A stretch of DNA of 64,000 bases from Azospirillum rugosum (GCF_017876155.1 NZ_JAGINP010000020.1:62001-126000), one strand, 5' to 3'; numbered from the stretch's first letter, positions 41,616 to 50,751 are shown. Numbers and translations: made by a program. The notes: generated by a model from the letters alone, not told the origin.

Positions 41616-43511
41616 TCAGAAATCTCCTTCATCGTCGAGCGGGTAATAAACCCCGTCTTCCTGCTGTACGACCATAAGGTCGGGACTCTCGCCGTCGTCG
41701 GCAACCGCCGGCTCCGATTCGGCGACGGCCGCGAGGTCGCGGACGTCGGTGATCTTGGCGCCGGGGAAGGCGTCCAGCACGGCGCGCACCACCGGATTGG
41801 CCTGCGCCTCCTCCAGCGCGCGCTGCTGGGCGGCCTGTTCCTGCTGGATCAGCGTCGGCTCGCCCGGCGCGTCGGACACGATGACGACCCAGCGCTGGCC
41901 CGTCCATTCCGACAACAGCTGGCCGACGCGATTCGGCAGGGTGGCGGGCGCCAGCGACGCCAAGCGCAGTTCCAGCCGCCCCGGTTCCATGCGCACGAAA
42001 TGGACGCTGCCGGTCAGGTGGCCGTACAGCGCGCCCTCACGCTTTTCGGCGAAGACCTGCACCAGCGTGCGGAAGTCGCGCGGCATGGCCACGCGCTCTT
42101 CCTCCGGCACCGCGGAGGCTATGGCGGCTGGGGCGACGGCCGGCGCGGGTTGGGGAGCGGCGGCCTGGGGCGCCTCCGCCGGGCGGGCGACGGCGCGCAG
42201 GCCGTTGCCGGCGACCGCCACCGGTCCGCCGCCGGGGCCGCGCGGGGCCGGGCCACCGCCGTTGCCGCCGCCATTGCCATTGCCGGCACCGCCGCCGTTG
42301 GTCAGGTTCTGGAATTGCCGGATCAGGTCGCCCGGGGTTGGCAGGTCGGCGGCGTAGGCCAGCCGCACGATGACCATCTCCAGCGCCTGCTGCGGCACGG
42401 GGGCCGCCTGCACCTCGCCCAGCCCCTTCAGCAGCAACTGCCAGGCGCGGGTCAGCGCGGGCATGCCCAGCTTGCCGGACAGGGAGGCGCCGCGGGTCCG
42501 CTCCGCCTCCGGCAGGCCGGGGTCGTTGGCGGTGTCCGGCACCACCTTCAGCCGTGTCAGGTTGTGAACGAGGTCCAGCAGATCCTGGAGGATCACCACC
42601 GGGTCGGCGCCGACGCGGTGCAGGTCGGCCAGGATGTCCATGGCCTCCGCGGGCCTTGCGGAGACGGCGGCCTCGAACAGGTCGATCACCTTCGACCGGT
42701 CGGCGAGGCCCAGCATGTCGCGCACCTGCTGCGCGGTCACCGTGCCGGCGGCCAGCGCGATCGCCTGGTCGAGCAGCGACAGCCCGTCGCGCACCGACCC
42801 GTCGGCGGCGCGCGCGATCAGGCTGGCCGCGTCCGGCTCGATGCCGGCGCCTTCCAGTTCCGTCACGCGGGTGAAGTGGTCCTTCAGCACCTGGGCGTCG
42901 ACGCGCCGCAGGTCGAAGCGCTGGCAGCGGGACAGCACCGTCACCGGCACCTTGCGGATCTCAGTCGTGGCGAAGACGAACTTCACATGGGCCGGCGGTT
43001 CCTCCAGCGTCTTCAGGAGCGCGTTGAACGCGCTCTTGGAGAGCATGTGGACCTCGTCGATGATGTAGAGCTTGTAGCGCGCCGAGACGGGGGCGTAGCG
43101 CACGCCCTCGATGATCTCGCGAATGTCGTCCACGCCGGTGTGGCTGGCGGCGTCCATCTCCATCACGTCGACGTGCCGGTCCTCCGCGATGGCGCGGCAG
43201 TTGTCGCACACGCCGCAGGGGGTCACCGTCGGCCCGCCCTTGCCGTCCGGCCCGGTGCAGTTCAGCGCGCGGGCGATGATGCGGGCGGTGGTGGTCTTGC
43301 CCACGCCGCGCACGCCGGTCAGCATGAAGGCCTGGGCGATGCGGCCGGAGTTGATGGCGTTGGTCAGCGTGCGGACCAGCGCGTCCTGCCCGATCAGCTC
43401 GGCGAAGGTCTTGGGGCGGTACTTGCGCGCCAGAACCCGGTAGGCGAGCCCGTTCGACGACGCGGCAGCGGGTTCGGCAACGGTGGTATCGGCAACAGTG
43501 GTATCGGTCAC
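41616..43511 (-). CDS. dnaX: DNA polymerase III subunit gamma/tau
   Basis: A 631-residue clamp-loader ATPase. Residues ~20-380: Walker A GVRGVGKTT (66-74), four-Cys zinc module (CTGPDGKGGPTVTPCGVCDNC, given as Cys near 87-106), IIDEVHMLS Walker B, and the sensor ATTEIRKVPVTVLSRCQRFDLRR. A Gly/Asn-rich linker near residue 410 leads to the tau part that binds the polymerase and helicase. No clear slippery frameshift site for a shorter gamma form was noticed. The SRP RNA gene lies directly upstream on the same strand. Confidence 0.95.
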   Translation of the reverse strand: MTDTTVADTTVAEPAAASSNGLAYRVLARKYRPKTFAELIGQDALVRTLTNAINSGRIAQAFMLTGVRGVGKTTTARIIARALNCTGPDGKGGPTVTPCGVCDNCRAIAEDRHVDVMEMDAASHTGVDDIREIIEGVRYAPVSARYKLYIIDEVHMLSKSAFNALLKTLEEPPAHVKFVFATTEIRKVPVTVLSRCQRFDLRRVDAQVLKDHFTRVTELEGAGIEPDAASLIARAADGSVRDGLSLLDQAIALAAGTVTAQQVRDMLGLADRSKVIDLFEAAVSARPAEAMDILADLHRVGADPVVILQDLLDLVHNLTRLKVVPDTANDPGLPEAERTRGASLSGKLGMPALTRAWQLLLKGLGEVQAAPVPQQALEMVIVRLAYAADLPTPGDLIRQFQNLTNGGGAGNGNGGGNGGGPAPRGPGGGPVAVAGNGLRAVARPAEAPQAAAPQPAPAVAPAAIASAVPEEERVAMPRDFRTLVQVFAEKREGALYGHLTGSVHFVRMEPGRLELRLASLAPATLPNRVGQLLSEWTGQRWVVIVSDAPGEPTLIQQEQAAQQRALEEAQANPVVRAVLDAFPGAKITDVRDLAAVAESEPAVADDGESPDLMVVQQEDGVYYPLDDEGDF

Positions 43512-43631
43512 GCGGCTGGCCCGGAAATCGGCTTCACGACGGAGCGCAGAATAGCGTCACGGCGCGAGGCTGTCGCCGTTTCAATTCGCTACCGCGATGG
43601 AATGGGGCACGATGGAATGGGGGAAGAGGGT

Positions 43632-43728
43632 GGGAGGCTGGACGAACGACCCGAGCCGTAACTCGTTGCGGCTGCTTCCTTCCGGACCTGACCGGGTTGG
43701 CGAGGGACCCGTCCGCCGCCAGCCTCCC
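43632..43728 (-). ncRNA. ffs: Signal recognition particle RNA (4.5S type)
   Basis: On the minus strand the ends GGGAGGCTGG and CCAGCCTCCC pair perfectly (10 bp) and enclose 77 bases. The centre has the universal SRP domain IV: GTCAGGTCCGGAAGGAAGCAGC with its GGAA tetraloop. Length about 97 nt fits the small bacterial type. A promoter may be TTGCAT and GATATA with 17-base spacing upstream (43731-43760). It directs nascent membrane proteins to the translocon with Ffh. Its place upstream of dnaX is common in alphaproteobacteria. Confidence 0.95.
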
Positions 43729-43838
43729 GCCGCTTATATCGGCGATGGCGCGGTCATATGCAAGGTGAAAAAGCCGGCGGCCTGCATCCGACCGCGCGCG
43801 GTTGTATGGTCCACCAGAAATTCCCGAAAACCCCGTTG

Positions 43839-43880
43839 ACACTCTGAAACGCAGAGTGTAGTCACTCTGCATCACAGAGT
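43839..43880. promoter_or_regulatory. Two tandem operators and promoter of the 43896 operon
   Basis: ACACTCTG-N5-CAGAGTGT (43839-43859) and ACTCTG-N5-CAGAGT (43864-43880) are perfect inverted repeats with the same 5-base spacer, centres 23 bases apart. A consensus -35 TTGACA (43836-43841) overlaps the first one, so a protein bound here would block transcription. The winged-helix gene at 45502, third gene of the operon, is the likely binder. Confidence 0.8.
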
Positions 43881-43895
43881 AACGAGGGCCACGCC

Positions 43896-44945
43896 GTGAG
43901 CGACGCCGTCACCCGCCAGCTCCTGTCCATCCAATCCATGCTGTCGTCCGGCCACCGCAACCTGCGGATCGAACGGCACACGCTGCTTCTGTGGGGGCTG
44001 GCGGGCGGCGGTCTGCTGGTGGTCAGCGACTGGGTGTTCACGCCGCAGCAGATCCCCTCGCACGAGATGCGGGCCTTCGCGTGGCTGGCGCTGCTGACGG
44101 CGGTGCTCGGCACGGTGGGGCTGGTGGACCTGCACCTGACCCGCCGCGCCAAGCGCCAGCGGGACGAGACCTGGTCCTTCGTCCACCGGCAGGTCCTGAA
44201 GGTCTGGTGGCTGCTGATGGCCATGGGCACGCTGCTGACCTTCGCGACCTTCTTCTTCGGGGGCGGCTACATGGTGTGCGCGGCCTGGATGATCCTGCTC
44301 GGCATCGGGCTCTACGTGCACGGCCTGTTTTCCGAGGAATTGCTGGAATGGATCGGCGCCACCGCCATCCTGGTGGGGGCGGGGGCGCTGGCCGCCCGGC
44401 TGCCGTACGAGGCGACGCGCTGGATCGCCGCGTCGGTCAGCGGGCTGGGGCTGCCGCTGCTGGCGGGAATGCTCGACCACGGGCGCAGCCGGCCCTTCTG
44501 GCACCGCCTGGCCCAGACCATGGGCTGGATCGCCGTGGTGCTGGGCGTACCGCTGGCTGTCTCTTCCACCGACTGGGCGGGGCCGGGCGATGCCTTGCCG
44601 CGCCTGACGCTGGACGCTTACCGCGCCCACCCCATCACCAGCGGGCCGGTGCGGGTGCTGGTGCCCGCCGGCACGGTGGTGCCCGTCACCCTGGCGGTGA
44701 CCGGCGACCTGCTGGACGCCAAGGGCCTGTTCCAACTGCCGCTGATCACGAAGCACGCCGTCGAGGTGCTGGTCCAGGACGGCGAGCCGACCGAGAGCGT
44801 CCGCATCGGCGATGGTCCCTGGGCGAACGCGCGGGGGCGGATCGCGATCACCATACCGGGCATTTCCGTCACCCTGGACCCCGCCCGCGGTCCCGCCGTG
44901 GACACGTCCCTCAACATCGCCCGTCTACCCGCCGGCGACCGCTGA
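43896..44945 (+). CDS. Membrane protein with C-terminal soluble domain
   Basis: A 349-residue protein starting with GTG (GAGGG upstream). Six to seven membrane segments lie in residues 30-235 (for example TLLLWGLAGGGLLVVSDWVF, WWLLMAMGTLLTFATFFFGGGYMVCAAWMILL). The last ~110 residues look like a beta-sandwich on one side of the membrane (GPVRVLVPAGTVVPVTLAVTGDLLD). I do not recognise a named family. It is first in an operon with a lipoprotein gene and a winged-helix regulator, and its promoter has two tandem operators. Confidence 0.75.
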   Translation: MSDAVTRQLLSIQSMLSSGHRNLRIERHTLLLWGLAGGGLLVVSDWVFTPQQIPSHEMRAFAWLALLTAVLGTVGLVDLHLTRRAKRQRDETWSFVHRQVLKVWWLLMAMGTLLTFATFFFGGGYMVCAAWMILLGIGLYVHGLFSEELLEWIGATAILVGAGALAARLPYEATRWIAASVSGLGLPLLAGMLDHGRSRPFWHRLAQTMGWIAVVLGVPLAVSSTDWAGPGDALPRLTLDAYRAHPITSGPVRVLVPAGTVVPVTLAVTGDLLDAKGLFQLPLITKHAVEVLVQDGEPTESVRIGDGPWANARGRIAITIPGISVTLDPARGPAVDTSLNIARLPAGDR

Positions 44946-44995
44946 CGCCCGGCGGACAACACTCGACAGCAACAACCCAAGAAGGACACCCAACC

Positions 44996-45439
44996 ATGAA
45001 GAATGGAAACGCCCCCCGTCTGCCTACTCCCCGTCTATCTGCCGCGCTGCTGAGCCTTGCCGCGACGGCCGCCCTGACCGCCTGCGCCGGCTTCCCGCCG
45101 ACCGCCGCCGACATGGCCAACGTGCCGGTCGTGCGTTTCGGCCAGCCGGCGCCCGCCGACAAAAATTTTGTGATGTTCTATCCGGAGGGGGCGCCGCTGC
45201 CCGTAAGGGCGACGGTGAAGGGCACGCTGCTGAAGCGCAGCGACGAAAAGATGCTGGAAGTGAGTACCGCGCGGGATATGTACATTTATCGCGAATGGGT
45301 CAGCTTCGACGGCAAGGAGTGGCTGCGCGGCGACCAGGTCAACAGCGGCCGGATCGAGGTTCTTCTGCCGGGCGGAAACGGCACCGATCCGGGTGTGCTG
45401 TCGGTGACCTTCGACGCCAAGACGGACGCGGGCAAGTAG
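44996..45439 (+). CDS. Lipoprotein, 147 aa
   Basis: ATG 44996, with AGAAGGA upstream, gives a signal peptide with lipobox LTAC (SAALLSLAATAALTAC). The mature part is a small beta-rich domain (FVMFYPEGAPLPVRATVKGTLL, IYREWVSFDGKEWLRGDQVNSGRIEVLLPGG). No residue motif of a known enzyme is seen. It is second of three genes of this operon, so it may work with the membrane protein at 43896 in the envelope. Confidence 0.8.
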   Translation: MKNGNAPRLPTPRLSAALLSLAATAALTACAGFPPTAADMANVPVVRFGQPAPADKNFVMFYPEGAPLPVRATVKGTLLKRSDEKMLEVSTARDMYIYREWVSFDGKEWLRGDQVNSGRIEVLLPGGNGTDPGVLSVTFDAKTDAGK

Positions 45440-45501
45440 GAATTGGGCAGCCGCATCGCCAGCCCCGCGCAACAGGCCCGCGCAACAGGATAGAGGCAGG
45501 A

Positions 45502-45861
45502 ATGGAATCGCTCGACCCGCTGCTGCACCAGCCGCTGCGAACCCAGCTTGCCGCTTTTCTCGCCGGCGCGGGGGAGGCCACCTTCAGCGAGATCAAGGGC
45601 CGGCTGGACGTCTCCGACGGCAACCTGGATTCGCACATGAAGAAGCTGGTGGCCGCCGGCTACGTGTCGGTCCGCCGCGAAAGCGGCGACGGGCGCCCGC
45701 AGTCCTTCTACAGCCTGACGCCGATGGGCCGCGACGCGTTGGCCCGCTACGTCAAGGCGCTCTACGCCCTGCTGCCGCCCGGTGCCGTTCCCGGGGCTCT
45801 TCCCGGGGAAGACGACAGCCCGGCGGTCTCCCCCCTGGCCCCGCTGCCGCTGCCGCGGTGA
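45502..45861 (+). CDS. Winged-helix transcriptional regulator (HTH_34 type)
   Basis: A 119-residue protein with the DNA-binding domain PLRTQLAAFLAGAGEATFSEIKGRLDVSDGNLDSHMKKLVAAGYVSVRRE and wing GRPQSFYSLTPMGRDALARYV. The pattern matches small regulators of the MarR-like HTH_34 family. The tail is rich in Pro and Ala. It is the last gene of the operon; the tandem ACTCTG-N5-CAGAGT operators at the operon's promoter suggest autorepression. Confidence 0.82.
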   Translation: MESLDPLLHQPLRTQLAAFLAGAGEATFSEIKGRLDVSDGNLDSHMKKLVAAGYVSVRRESGDGRPQSFYSLTPMGRDALARYVKALYALLPPGAVPGALPGEDDSPAVSPLAPLPLPR

Positions 45862-45871
45862 CCCCAACGAA

Positions 45872-45907
45872 AAAAGGCCCATCCCCGTCGCCGGAGATGG
45901 GCCTTTT
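45872..45907. terminator. Bidirectional terminator between regulator gene and pgk
   Basis: A 12-bp stem AAAAGGCCCATC / GATGGGCCTTTT with a 12-nt loop, flanked by further A on one side and T on the other. It sits between two convergent genes. Confidence 0.9.
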
Positions 45908-45922
45908 CGTCGAAGGTGACGC

Positions 45923-47131
45923 TTACTTCTTCTTCAGCGCGGCGACGCCGGGCAGGTCCTTGCCTTCCAGCCATTCCAGGAAGGCGCCGCCGGCGGCGGA
46001 GATGTAGGTGAATTTCTCTTCCACGCCGGCGTGGGCCAGGGCGGCCACCGTGTCGCCGCCGCCGGCCACCGACAGCAGCCCGCCTTCCGCCGTGCGCTCG
46101 GCGACCAGACCGGCCACCGCGTTGGTGCCGGCATCGAAGGGCTGGATCTCGAAGGCGCCGAGCGGGCCGTTCCACACGATGGTCTTGGCGCCCTGGAGCT
46201 TCAGGCCGAGGAACTCCACCGTCTTCGGCCCGACGTCCAGCGCCATCTCGTCGGCGCCGATGGCGTTGGCGGCGACGGCGCGGTTGGCCGCCCCGGCCTT
46301 GAACTCCTTGGCGACGATGAAGTCCACCGGCAGCAGCAGTTCGCAGTTGGCCGCCTTGGCCGTCTCCATGATGGTGCGCGCCTGGTCGGCCATGTCCTTC
46401 TCGCACAGCGAGGCGCCGACATCGACGCCCTGGGCGTAGAGGAAGGTGTTGGCCATGCCGCCGCCCAGCGCCAGCATGTCGACCTTGCGCACCAGGTTGC
46501 CCAGCAGGTCCAGCTTGGTCGAGATCTTGGCCCCGCCGACTACCGCGGCGACCGGCCGCTCCGGCTTCTCCAGCGCCTTGGTCAGCGCCTCCAGCTCGGC
46601 CTGCATCAGCCGGCCGGCGGCGGCCGGGAGATACTGCGCGACGCCCTCGGTGGAGGCGTGGGCGCGGTGGGCGGCGGAGAAGGCATCGTTGACGTAGAGG
46701 TCGCCCAGTTCGGCGATCTGTTTCGCGAAGGCCGGGTCGTTCTTTTCTTCCTCAGGATGGAAGCGGGTGTTTTCCAGCAGCACGATGCCGCCCGGCTGCA
46801 CGCCGGCGATGGCCTGCTTCGCCTTGTCGCCGACGCAGTCCTCACCGAAGGCGACGGTCTGGCCGACGGCGGCGCTGAGCGCGTCCAGCACGTTGCGCAG
46901 CGAGTTCTTGGCGTCCGGGCCGTTCTTCGGGCGGCCGAAGTGCGACAGCACGACGACCTTGGCGCCCTTGCCCGCCAGCTCGGTCAGGGTCGGCGCCAGG
47001 CGGTCGATGCGCGTCGTGTCCGAAACCTTGCCATCCTGCATCGGAACGTTCAGGTCGGCGCGCACCAGCACCGTCTTGCCGCTCACATCGCCATTCACGC
47101 CCAGGTCGTCGATGGTGTTGAACTCGGTCAT
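45923..47131 (-). CDS. pgk: Phosphoglycerate kinase
   Basis: A 402-residue glycolytic enzyme that transfers phosphate between 1,3-bisphosphoglycerate and ADP. Landmarks: VLVRADLNVPMQDGKV, VVLSHFGRPKNG, LLENTRFHPEEEKND, VNDAFSAAHRAHAS, AAVVGGAKISTKLDLL, IVWNGPLGAFE and SVAGGGDTVAAL. All substrate-binding blocks are intact. ATG 47131 is the conserved start; the longer frame upstream is not part of it. No gap or fba gene is adjacent. Confidence 0.96.
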   Translation of the reverse strand: MTEFNTIDDLGVNGDVSGKTVLVRADLNVPMQDGKVSDTTRIDRLAPTLTELAGKGAKVVVLSHFGRPKNGPDAKNSLRNVLDALSAAVGQTVAFGEDCVGDKAKQAIAGVQPGGIVLLENTRFHPEEEKNDPAFAKQIAELGDLYVNDAFSAAHRAHASTEGVAQYLPAAAGRLMQAELEALTKALEKPERPVAAVVGGAKISTKLDLLGNLVRKVDMLALGGGMANTFLYAQGVDVGASLCEKDMADQARTIMETAKAANCELLLPVDFIVAKEFKAGAANRAVAANAIGADEMALDVGPKTVEFLGLKLQGAKTIVWNGPLGAFEIQPFDAGTNAVAGLVAERTAEGGLLSVAGGGDTVAALAHAGVEEKFTYISAAGGAFLEWLEGKDLPGVAALKKK

Positions 47132-47304
47132 GGCCGCTGTTTCCCCGGTGTTTGAGGTTTTGGGTGTTGCCAATTTTGGGGCGCAATGCAGCACAGGGGC
47201 GCCCGCTTTGCAACGCCCCGCGTGGCCAGTGGGATGCGGCGAAAATGGATGGGCGTTGGGGATGGGTGGTGGGCGGCCGAGGAAAGCGATCCCATCTTTT
47301 CATC

Positions 47305-48384
47305 ATGAGCACGACATCCCTGCATTCCCATTCCAGGCTGGTCCCGCGCATGGCCTACGCAGCGAGCCAGTCCGCCCGCGTCGCCTGGTACCTCGGCCAG
47401 TACATGCTGGCCGCAAGGCTCGGCGCGCGCATCACCGGACGCGACCGGGTGAGGCACCCGACCGACAAGCCCGTCCCCGACACGCGCGCGATCCTGGAGG
47501 AGCTGCGCGCCCTGCTGGCCCGCGACCTCGCCAACATCGAGGCGGGTTGGTACCGGCTGCCGCACGACCTCGTGCCCGACCCGCGCCGCGTGCTGGCCGA
47601 CGCCGCGGCCTTCTTCCGCGACGTGCCGCTCGTCTCCCGCCGGCGCCGCGACCATGTGGCGACGGAGGTGCGCGCCAACCCGCCGCCGGGCTCCGAGAGC
47701 CTGCCCGCCTACTACCGCCAGAACTTCCATTACCAGACCGGCGGCTACCTGACGGAGGAGAGCGCGCGCCTCTACGACCATCAGGTGGAGGTGCTGTTCG
47801 GTGGAGGGGCCGACGCCATGCGGCGTCAGGCGCTGGTGCCGATCGCCCAGCATCTGCGCGGCCGGCGTTCCGCGGATAGCCGCCTGCTGGACGTGGCGAC
47901 CGGCACCGGGCGCTTCCTGACCTTCGTGAAGGACAACCACCCGCGGCTGCCGGTCACCGCGCTCGACCTTTCCCCGGCCTACCTTCGGGAGGCGCGTCGC
48001 AACCTCGCCCCTTGGGCGCGCAACGCGGCGCTGGTGCAGGGGGCGGCGGAGGCGATCCCGCTGGCCGAGGGCACGCAGGACATCGTCACCTGCATCTACC
48101 TGTTCCACGAGCTGCCGCCCAAGATCCGCGCCCAGGCGGCGCGGGAGATGGCACGCGTGCTGAAGCCCGGCGGCATCCTGGTCTTCATGGACAGCCTCCA
48201 GTACGGCGACAACCCGGCCATGGACGGTCTGCTGGACATCTTCCCGCAGGCCTTCCACGAGCCCTTCTACGCCCACTACGCGCGCGACGACCTGGAGGCC
48301 CTGTTCGCCGCCGCCGGACTGCGGCCGCGGGAGCGATCGCTGGCCTTCATGTCGAAGCTTCTGGTGTTGGAGAAACCGGCCTGA
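47305..48384 (+). CDS. Class I SAM-dependent methyltransferase
   Basis: A 359-residue protein. The first ~180 residues are an extra domain (AILEELRALLARDLANIEAGWYRLPHDLVPDPRRVLADAAAFFRDVP). The methyltransferase domain starts with motif I LLDVATGTGRFLTFVK (~200) and continues with VTALDLSPAYLREARRNL, GAAEAIPLAEGTQDIVTCIYLFHELP and MARVLKPGGILVFMDSLQ, like UbiE-type enzymes. The substrate is unknown. ATG 47305 was chosen since the upstream part has no protein-like pattern. It is divergent from pgk. Confidence 0.8.
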   Translation: MSTTSLHSHSRLVPRMAYAASQSARVAWYLGQYMLAARLGARITGRDRVRHPTDKPVPDTRAILEELRALLARDLANIEAGWYRLPHDLVPDPRRVLADAAAFFRDVPLVSRRRRDHVATEVRANPPPGSESLPAYYRQNFHYQTGGYLTEESARLYDHQVEVLFGGGADAMRRQALVPIAQHLRGRRSADSRLLDVATGTGRFLTFVKDNHPRLPVTALDLSPAYLREARRNLAPWARNAALVQGAAEAIPLAEGTQDIVTCIYLFHELPPKIRAQAAREMARVLKPGGILVFMDSLQYGDNPAMDGLLDIFPQAFHEPFYAHYARDDLEALFAAAGLRPRERSLAFMSKLLVLEKPA

Positions 48385-48492
48385 AGAAACTGCGGCGATC
48401 GGCCGCAGCCGGCGGGGCTGTAACAGTTCTGTAACTTGACCGGTGCGGGGCCCTGTGCAACCACGGGGCCTCCGGCAATTGGCGGGGCACAT

Positions 48493-50097
48493 ATGGTCGA
48501 CGCGGAGTCCAACCGGGAAACGGAACTGAAGCTGGCCGTTTCGCCCGACGACATGGAAAGGCTCCGGTCTTCCCCGGCGATCGCCGCGCGGGCCTCCGGG
48601 GCGGCGGCGACCAAGGCGTTGGAAAGCACCTATTTCGACACCGTCGACCGCCGGCTGGTGGGGCGTCTGGTCACCGTGCGCGTGCGCAAGGTCGGCGACC
48701 GCTATCTCCAGACCGTGAAGGGCGCCCCCGACCGCGACGGGCTCGGCCGGGCGGAGTGGGAATGCCCCATCGACGGCCCCACGCCCGACCTGTCGCGCAT
48801 CACCGACCCGGAGGCGCTGGACCTGCTCGGCCCGGTCAGCGAATCGGATCTTCGCCCCCTCTTCACCACGGTGGTGGAGCGCACGACCCAGGTCGTGACC
48901 ATCGGCGAAGGCGAGGAGGCCGCCGGCATCGAGGTCGCCTTCGACCGCGGCGACATCCGCACGCCGGAGGGAGGCTCCGTCCCCATTGCGGAGGTGGAGC
49001 TGGAGTTGCAGCGCGGCTCGCCCGCCGTCCTTTACGACCTCGCGCTGGAACTGGCGGCGGTGGCGCCCCTGCGGCTCGACCCGCGCACCAAGGCGTCGCG
49101 CGGCTACGCGCTGGCCGACGGGCAGGAGGAGGAGGTCGTCAAGGCCGGCAAGCTGGATCTCGACGCCGACACGACGGTGGAGGGCGCCATCGCCCGCATC
49201 GTGCGGACCTGCGTCAACCACATGGCCGCCAACGAGGCCGTGTCGGTTAAGGGCGAGGACCCGGAAGGCATCCACCAGATGCGTGTGGCGCTGCGCCGCC
49301 TGCGCTCCGCGCTCGCCCTGTTCCGCGACTTCATCCCGGCCGACCAGTACGGCTGGCTGGCGGGGGAGGTGAAGTGGCTGGCCGGGAACCTCGGCCCGGC
49401 GCGCGACTGGGACGTCTTCCTGACCGAGCTGCTGGAGCCGGTGCGCGAGGCCTTCCACCGCGCCGACGGGCACGGCAAGCCGTTGCAGGAGGACATCGAC
49501 GCGCTGGCCGCCGCCGCGCGGGCGAAGCGTGACCGCGCCTACGAGGCGGCGCGCGAGGCGATCCTGTCCGACCGCTACACCACGATGCTGCTGAAGATCG
49601 GCGCCTGGGTAGAGTCGCGCGGCTGGCGCGCCCAGCGCGTCAGCGAGCATTCGGCCCGCCTGTTCGAGCCGGTCGAGGGGCTTGCCGACCATCTGCTGTC
49701 GCGCCGCGCCAAGAAGGCCCGCCGCGCCGGCCAGGGCTTCGCCGACCTGTCGGTGACGGAGCGGCACGAGCTGCGCATCGCGCTGAAGAAGCTGCGCTAC
49801 GCGGCGGAGTTCTTCCGCAGCCTGCACGAGGACAAGCCGGCGCGCCGCTACATCCAGCAGCTGGCCGCCTTCCAGGACGCGCTGGGCCACCTCAACGACG
49901 TGGCGACGGCGACCCGCCTGCTGCACGAGCTGCACGACGACGGCAGCCGCCCGGCGCCGGGAGAGCCGCGCGCCGCCGGCATCGTCATCGGCTGGCACGC
50001 CCGCGGCGTGGCCGACGCCGAGGCGACGCTGGTCGGCCTGTGGGAGGGCTTCGCCGGCGCGAAACCCTTCTGGCCAAAGCCGGACCGGGAGGAGTAG
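48493..50097 (+). CDS. CYTH-CHAD protein (inorganic triphosphatase / polyphosphate binding)
   Basis: A 534-residue two-domain protein. The CYTH domain (residues ~5-210) has the ExExK signature ETELKL and alternating charged strands (RLVTVRVRKVGDRYLQTVKG). The CHAD domain (~240-520) has the HQMRVALRRLRSALALFRDF and LRIALKKLRYAAEFFRSL helices rich in His/Arg/Lys that bind polyphosphate. CYTH enzymes of this build cleave inorganic triphosphate. A ParA-like gene follows 11 bases later, so both are likely in one operon. Confidence 0.88.
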   Translation: MVDAESNRETELKLAVSPDDMERLRSSPAIAARASGAAATKALESTYFDTVDRRLVGRLVTVRVRKVGDRYLQTVKGAPDRDGLGRAEWECPIDGPTPDLSRITDPEALDLLGPVSESDLRPLFTTVVERTTQVVTIGEGEEAAGIEVAFDRGDIRTPEGGSVPIAEVELELQRGSPAVLYDLALELAAVAPLRLDPRTKASRGYALADGQEEEVVKAGKLDLDADTTVEGAIARIVRTCVNHMAANEAVSVKGEDPEGIHQMRVALRRLRSALALFRDFIPADQYGWLAGEVKWLAGNLGPARDWDVFLTELLEPVREAFHRADGHGKPLQEDIDALAAAARAKRDRAYEAAREAILSDRYTTMLLKIGAWVESRGWRAQRVSEHSARLFEPVEGLADHLLSRRAKKARRAGQGFADLSVTERHELRIALKKLRYAAEFFRSLHEDKPARRYIQQLAAFQDALGHLNDVATATRLLHELHDDGSRPAPGEPRAAGIVIGWHARGVADAEATLVGLWEGFAGAKPFWPKPDREE

Positions 50098-50108
50098 TCT
50101 TTCCGGCC

Positions 50109-50732
50109 ATGCGCACAATCCTCGTCGCGAACATCAAGGGCGGCTGCGGCAAGACCACCATCGCCACCCACCTTGCCGCCGCCTACGCCGGGACGGGGCA
50201 CAGCACCGTGCTGGCCGACGTGGACCGCCAGCGCTCCTCGCTCGGCTGGCTGGAACGCCGGCCGCACACCGCCCCGGCCCTGGTCGGGCTGGACTGGGCG
50301 AAGGACTTCGGCGACGCGCCGAAGGGGACGCAGCGCCTGATCATCGACGCGCCGGCCGCGCTGAAGACCAAGCAGATCGAGGATCTGGTCCGCATGGTCG
50401 ACATCGTCGTCCTGCCGGTCCTGCCCAGCGCCTTCGACGAGCAGGCGACCCAGCGCTTCCTCGGCAAGCTGGAGGAGCTGAAGTCGATCGCCAAGAACCG
50501 CAAGTCGGTCGCCGTGGTCGGCAACCGCCTGCGCGCCCGCACCAAGGCCGCCGACCGGCTGGACCAGTTCCTGGGCGGGGTGGGGCACCGCGTGGTCACC
50601 CGCCTGCGCGACAGCCAGATCTACGCGGACGCCGCCGCCTCGGGCCTCAGCCTCTTCGACCTGTCCGGCAAGCGCGCGGCGGAGCACCGCGCCGACTGGG
50701 ACCCGCTGCTGACCTACATCGACGGGGTGTGA
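50109..50732 (+). CDS. ParA family ATPase
   Basis: A 207-residue cytosolic ATPase with the deviant Walker A KGGCGKTTIATHLAAA near residue 10 and a VLADVDRQRSS block. No ParB gene is next to it, and it lacks an N-terminal DNA-binding domain, so it is an orphan ParA/MinD-type protein. Such proteins position cargo such as chemosensory arrays, polyphosphate granules or polymer inclusions. Since the preceding gene encodes a CHAD protein, a link to polyphosphate granules is possible but only inferred from position. Confidence 0.85.
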   Translation: MRTILVANIKGGCGKTTIATHLAAAYAGTGHSTVLADVDRQRSSLGWLERRPHTAPALVGLDWAKDFGDAPKGTQRLIIDAPAALKTKQIEDLVRMVDIVVLPVLPSAFDEQATQRFLGKLEELKSIAKNRKSVAVVGNRLRARTKAADRLDQFLGGVGHRVVTRLRDSQIYADAAASGLSLFDLSGKRAAEHRADWDPLLTYIDGV

Positions 50733-50751
50733 GGCAGATTTTGTAGATTTT

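Noticed and set aside
41616..43511. Programmed frameshift in dnaX giving a short gamma subunit
   Set aside because: No run of A with a following stem like that in E. coli was noticed in the region after the ATPase domain.
43601..43839. 80-codon plus-strand frame over the SRP RNA
   Set aside because: It is antisense to the SRP RNA gene, whose structure is unmistakable.
47128..50118. A 996-codon open frame on the minus strand
   Set aside because: It is antisense to the methyltransferase and CYTH-CHAD genes, which have clear family motifs and ribosome sites. High third-position GC creates such frames.
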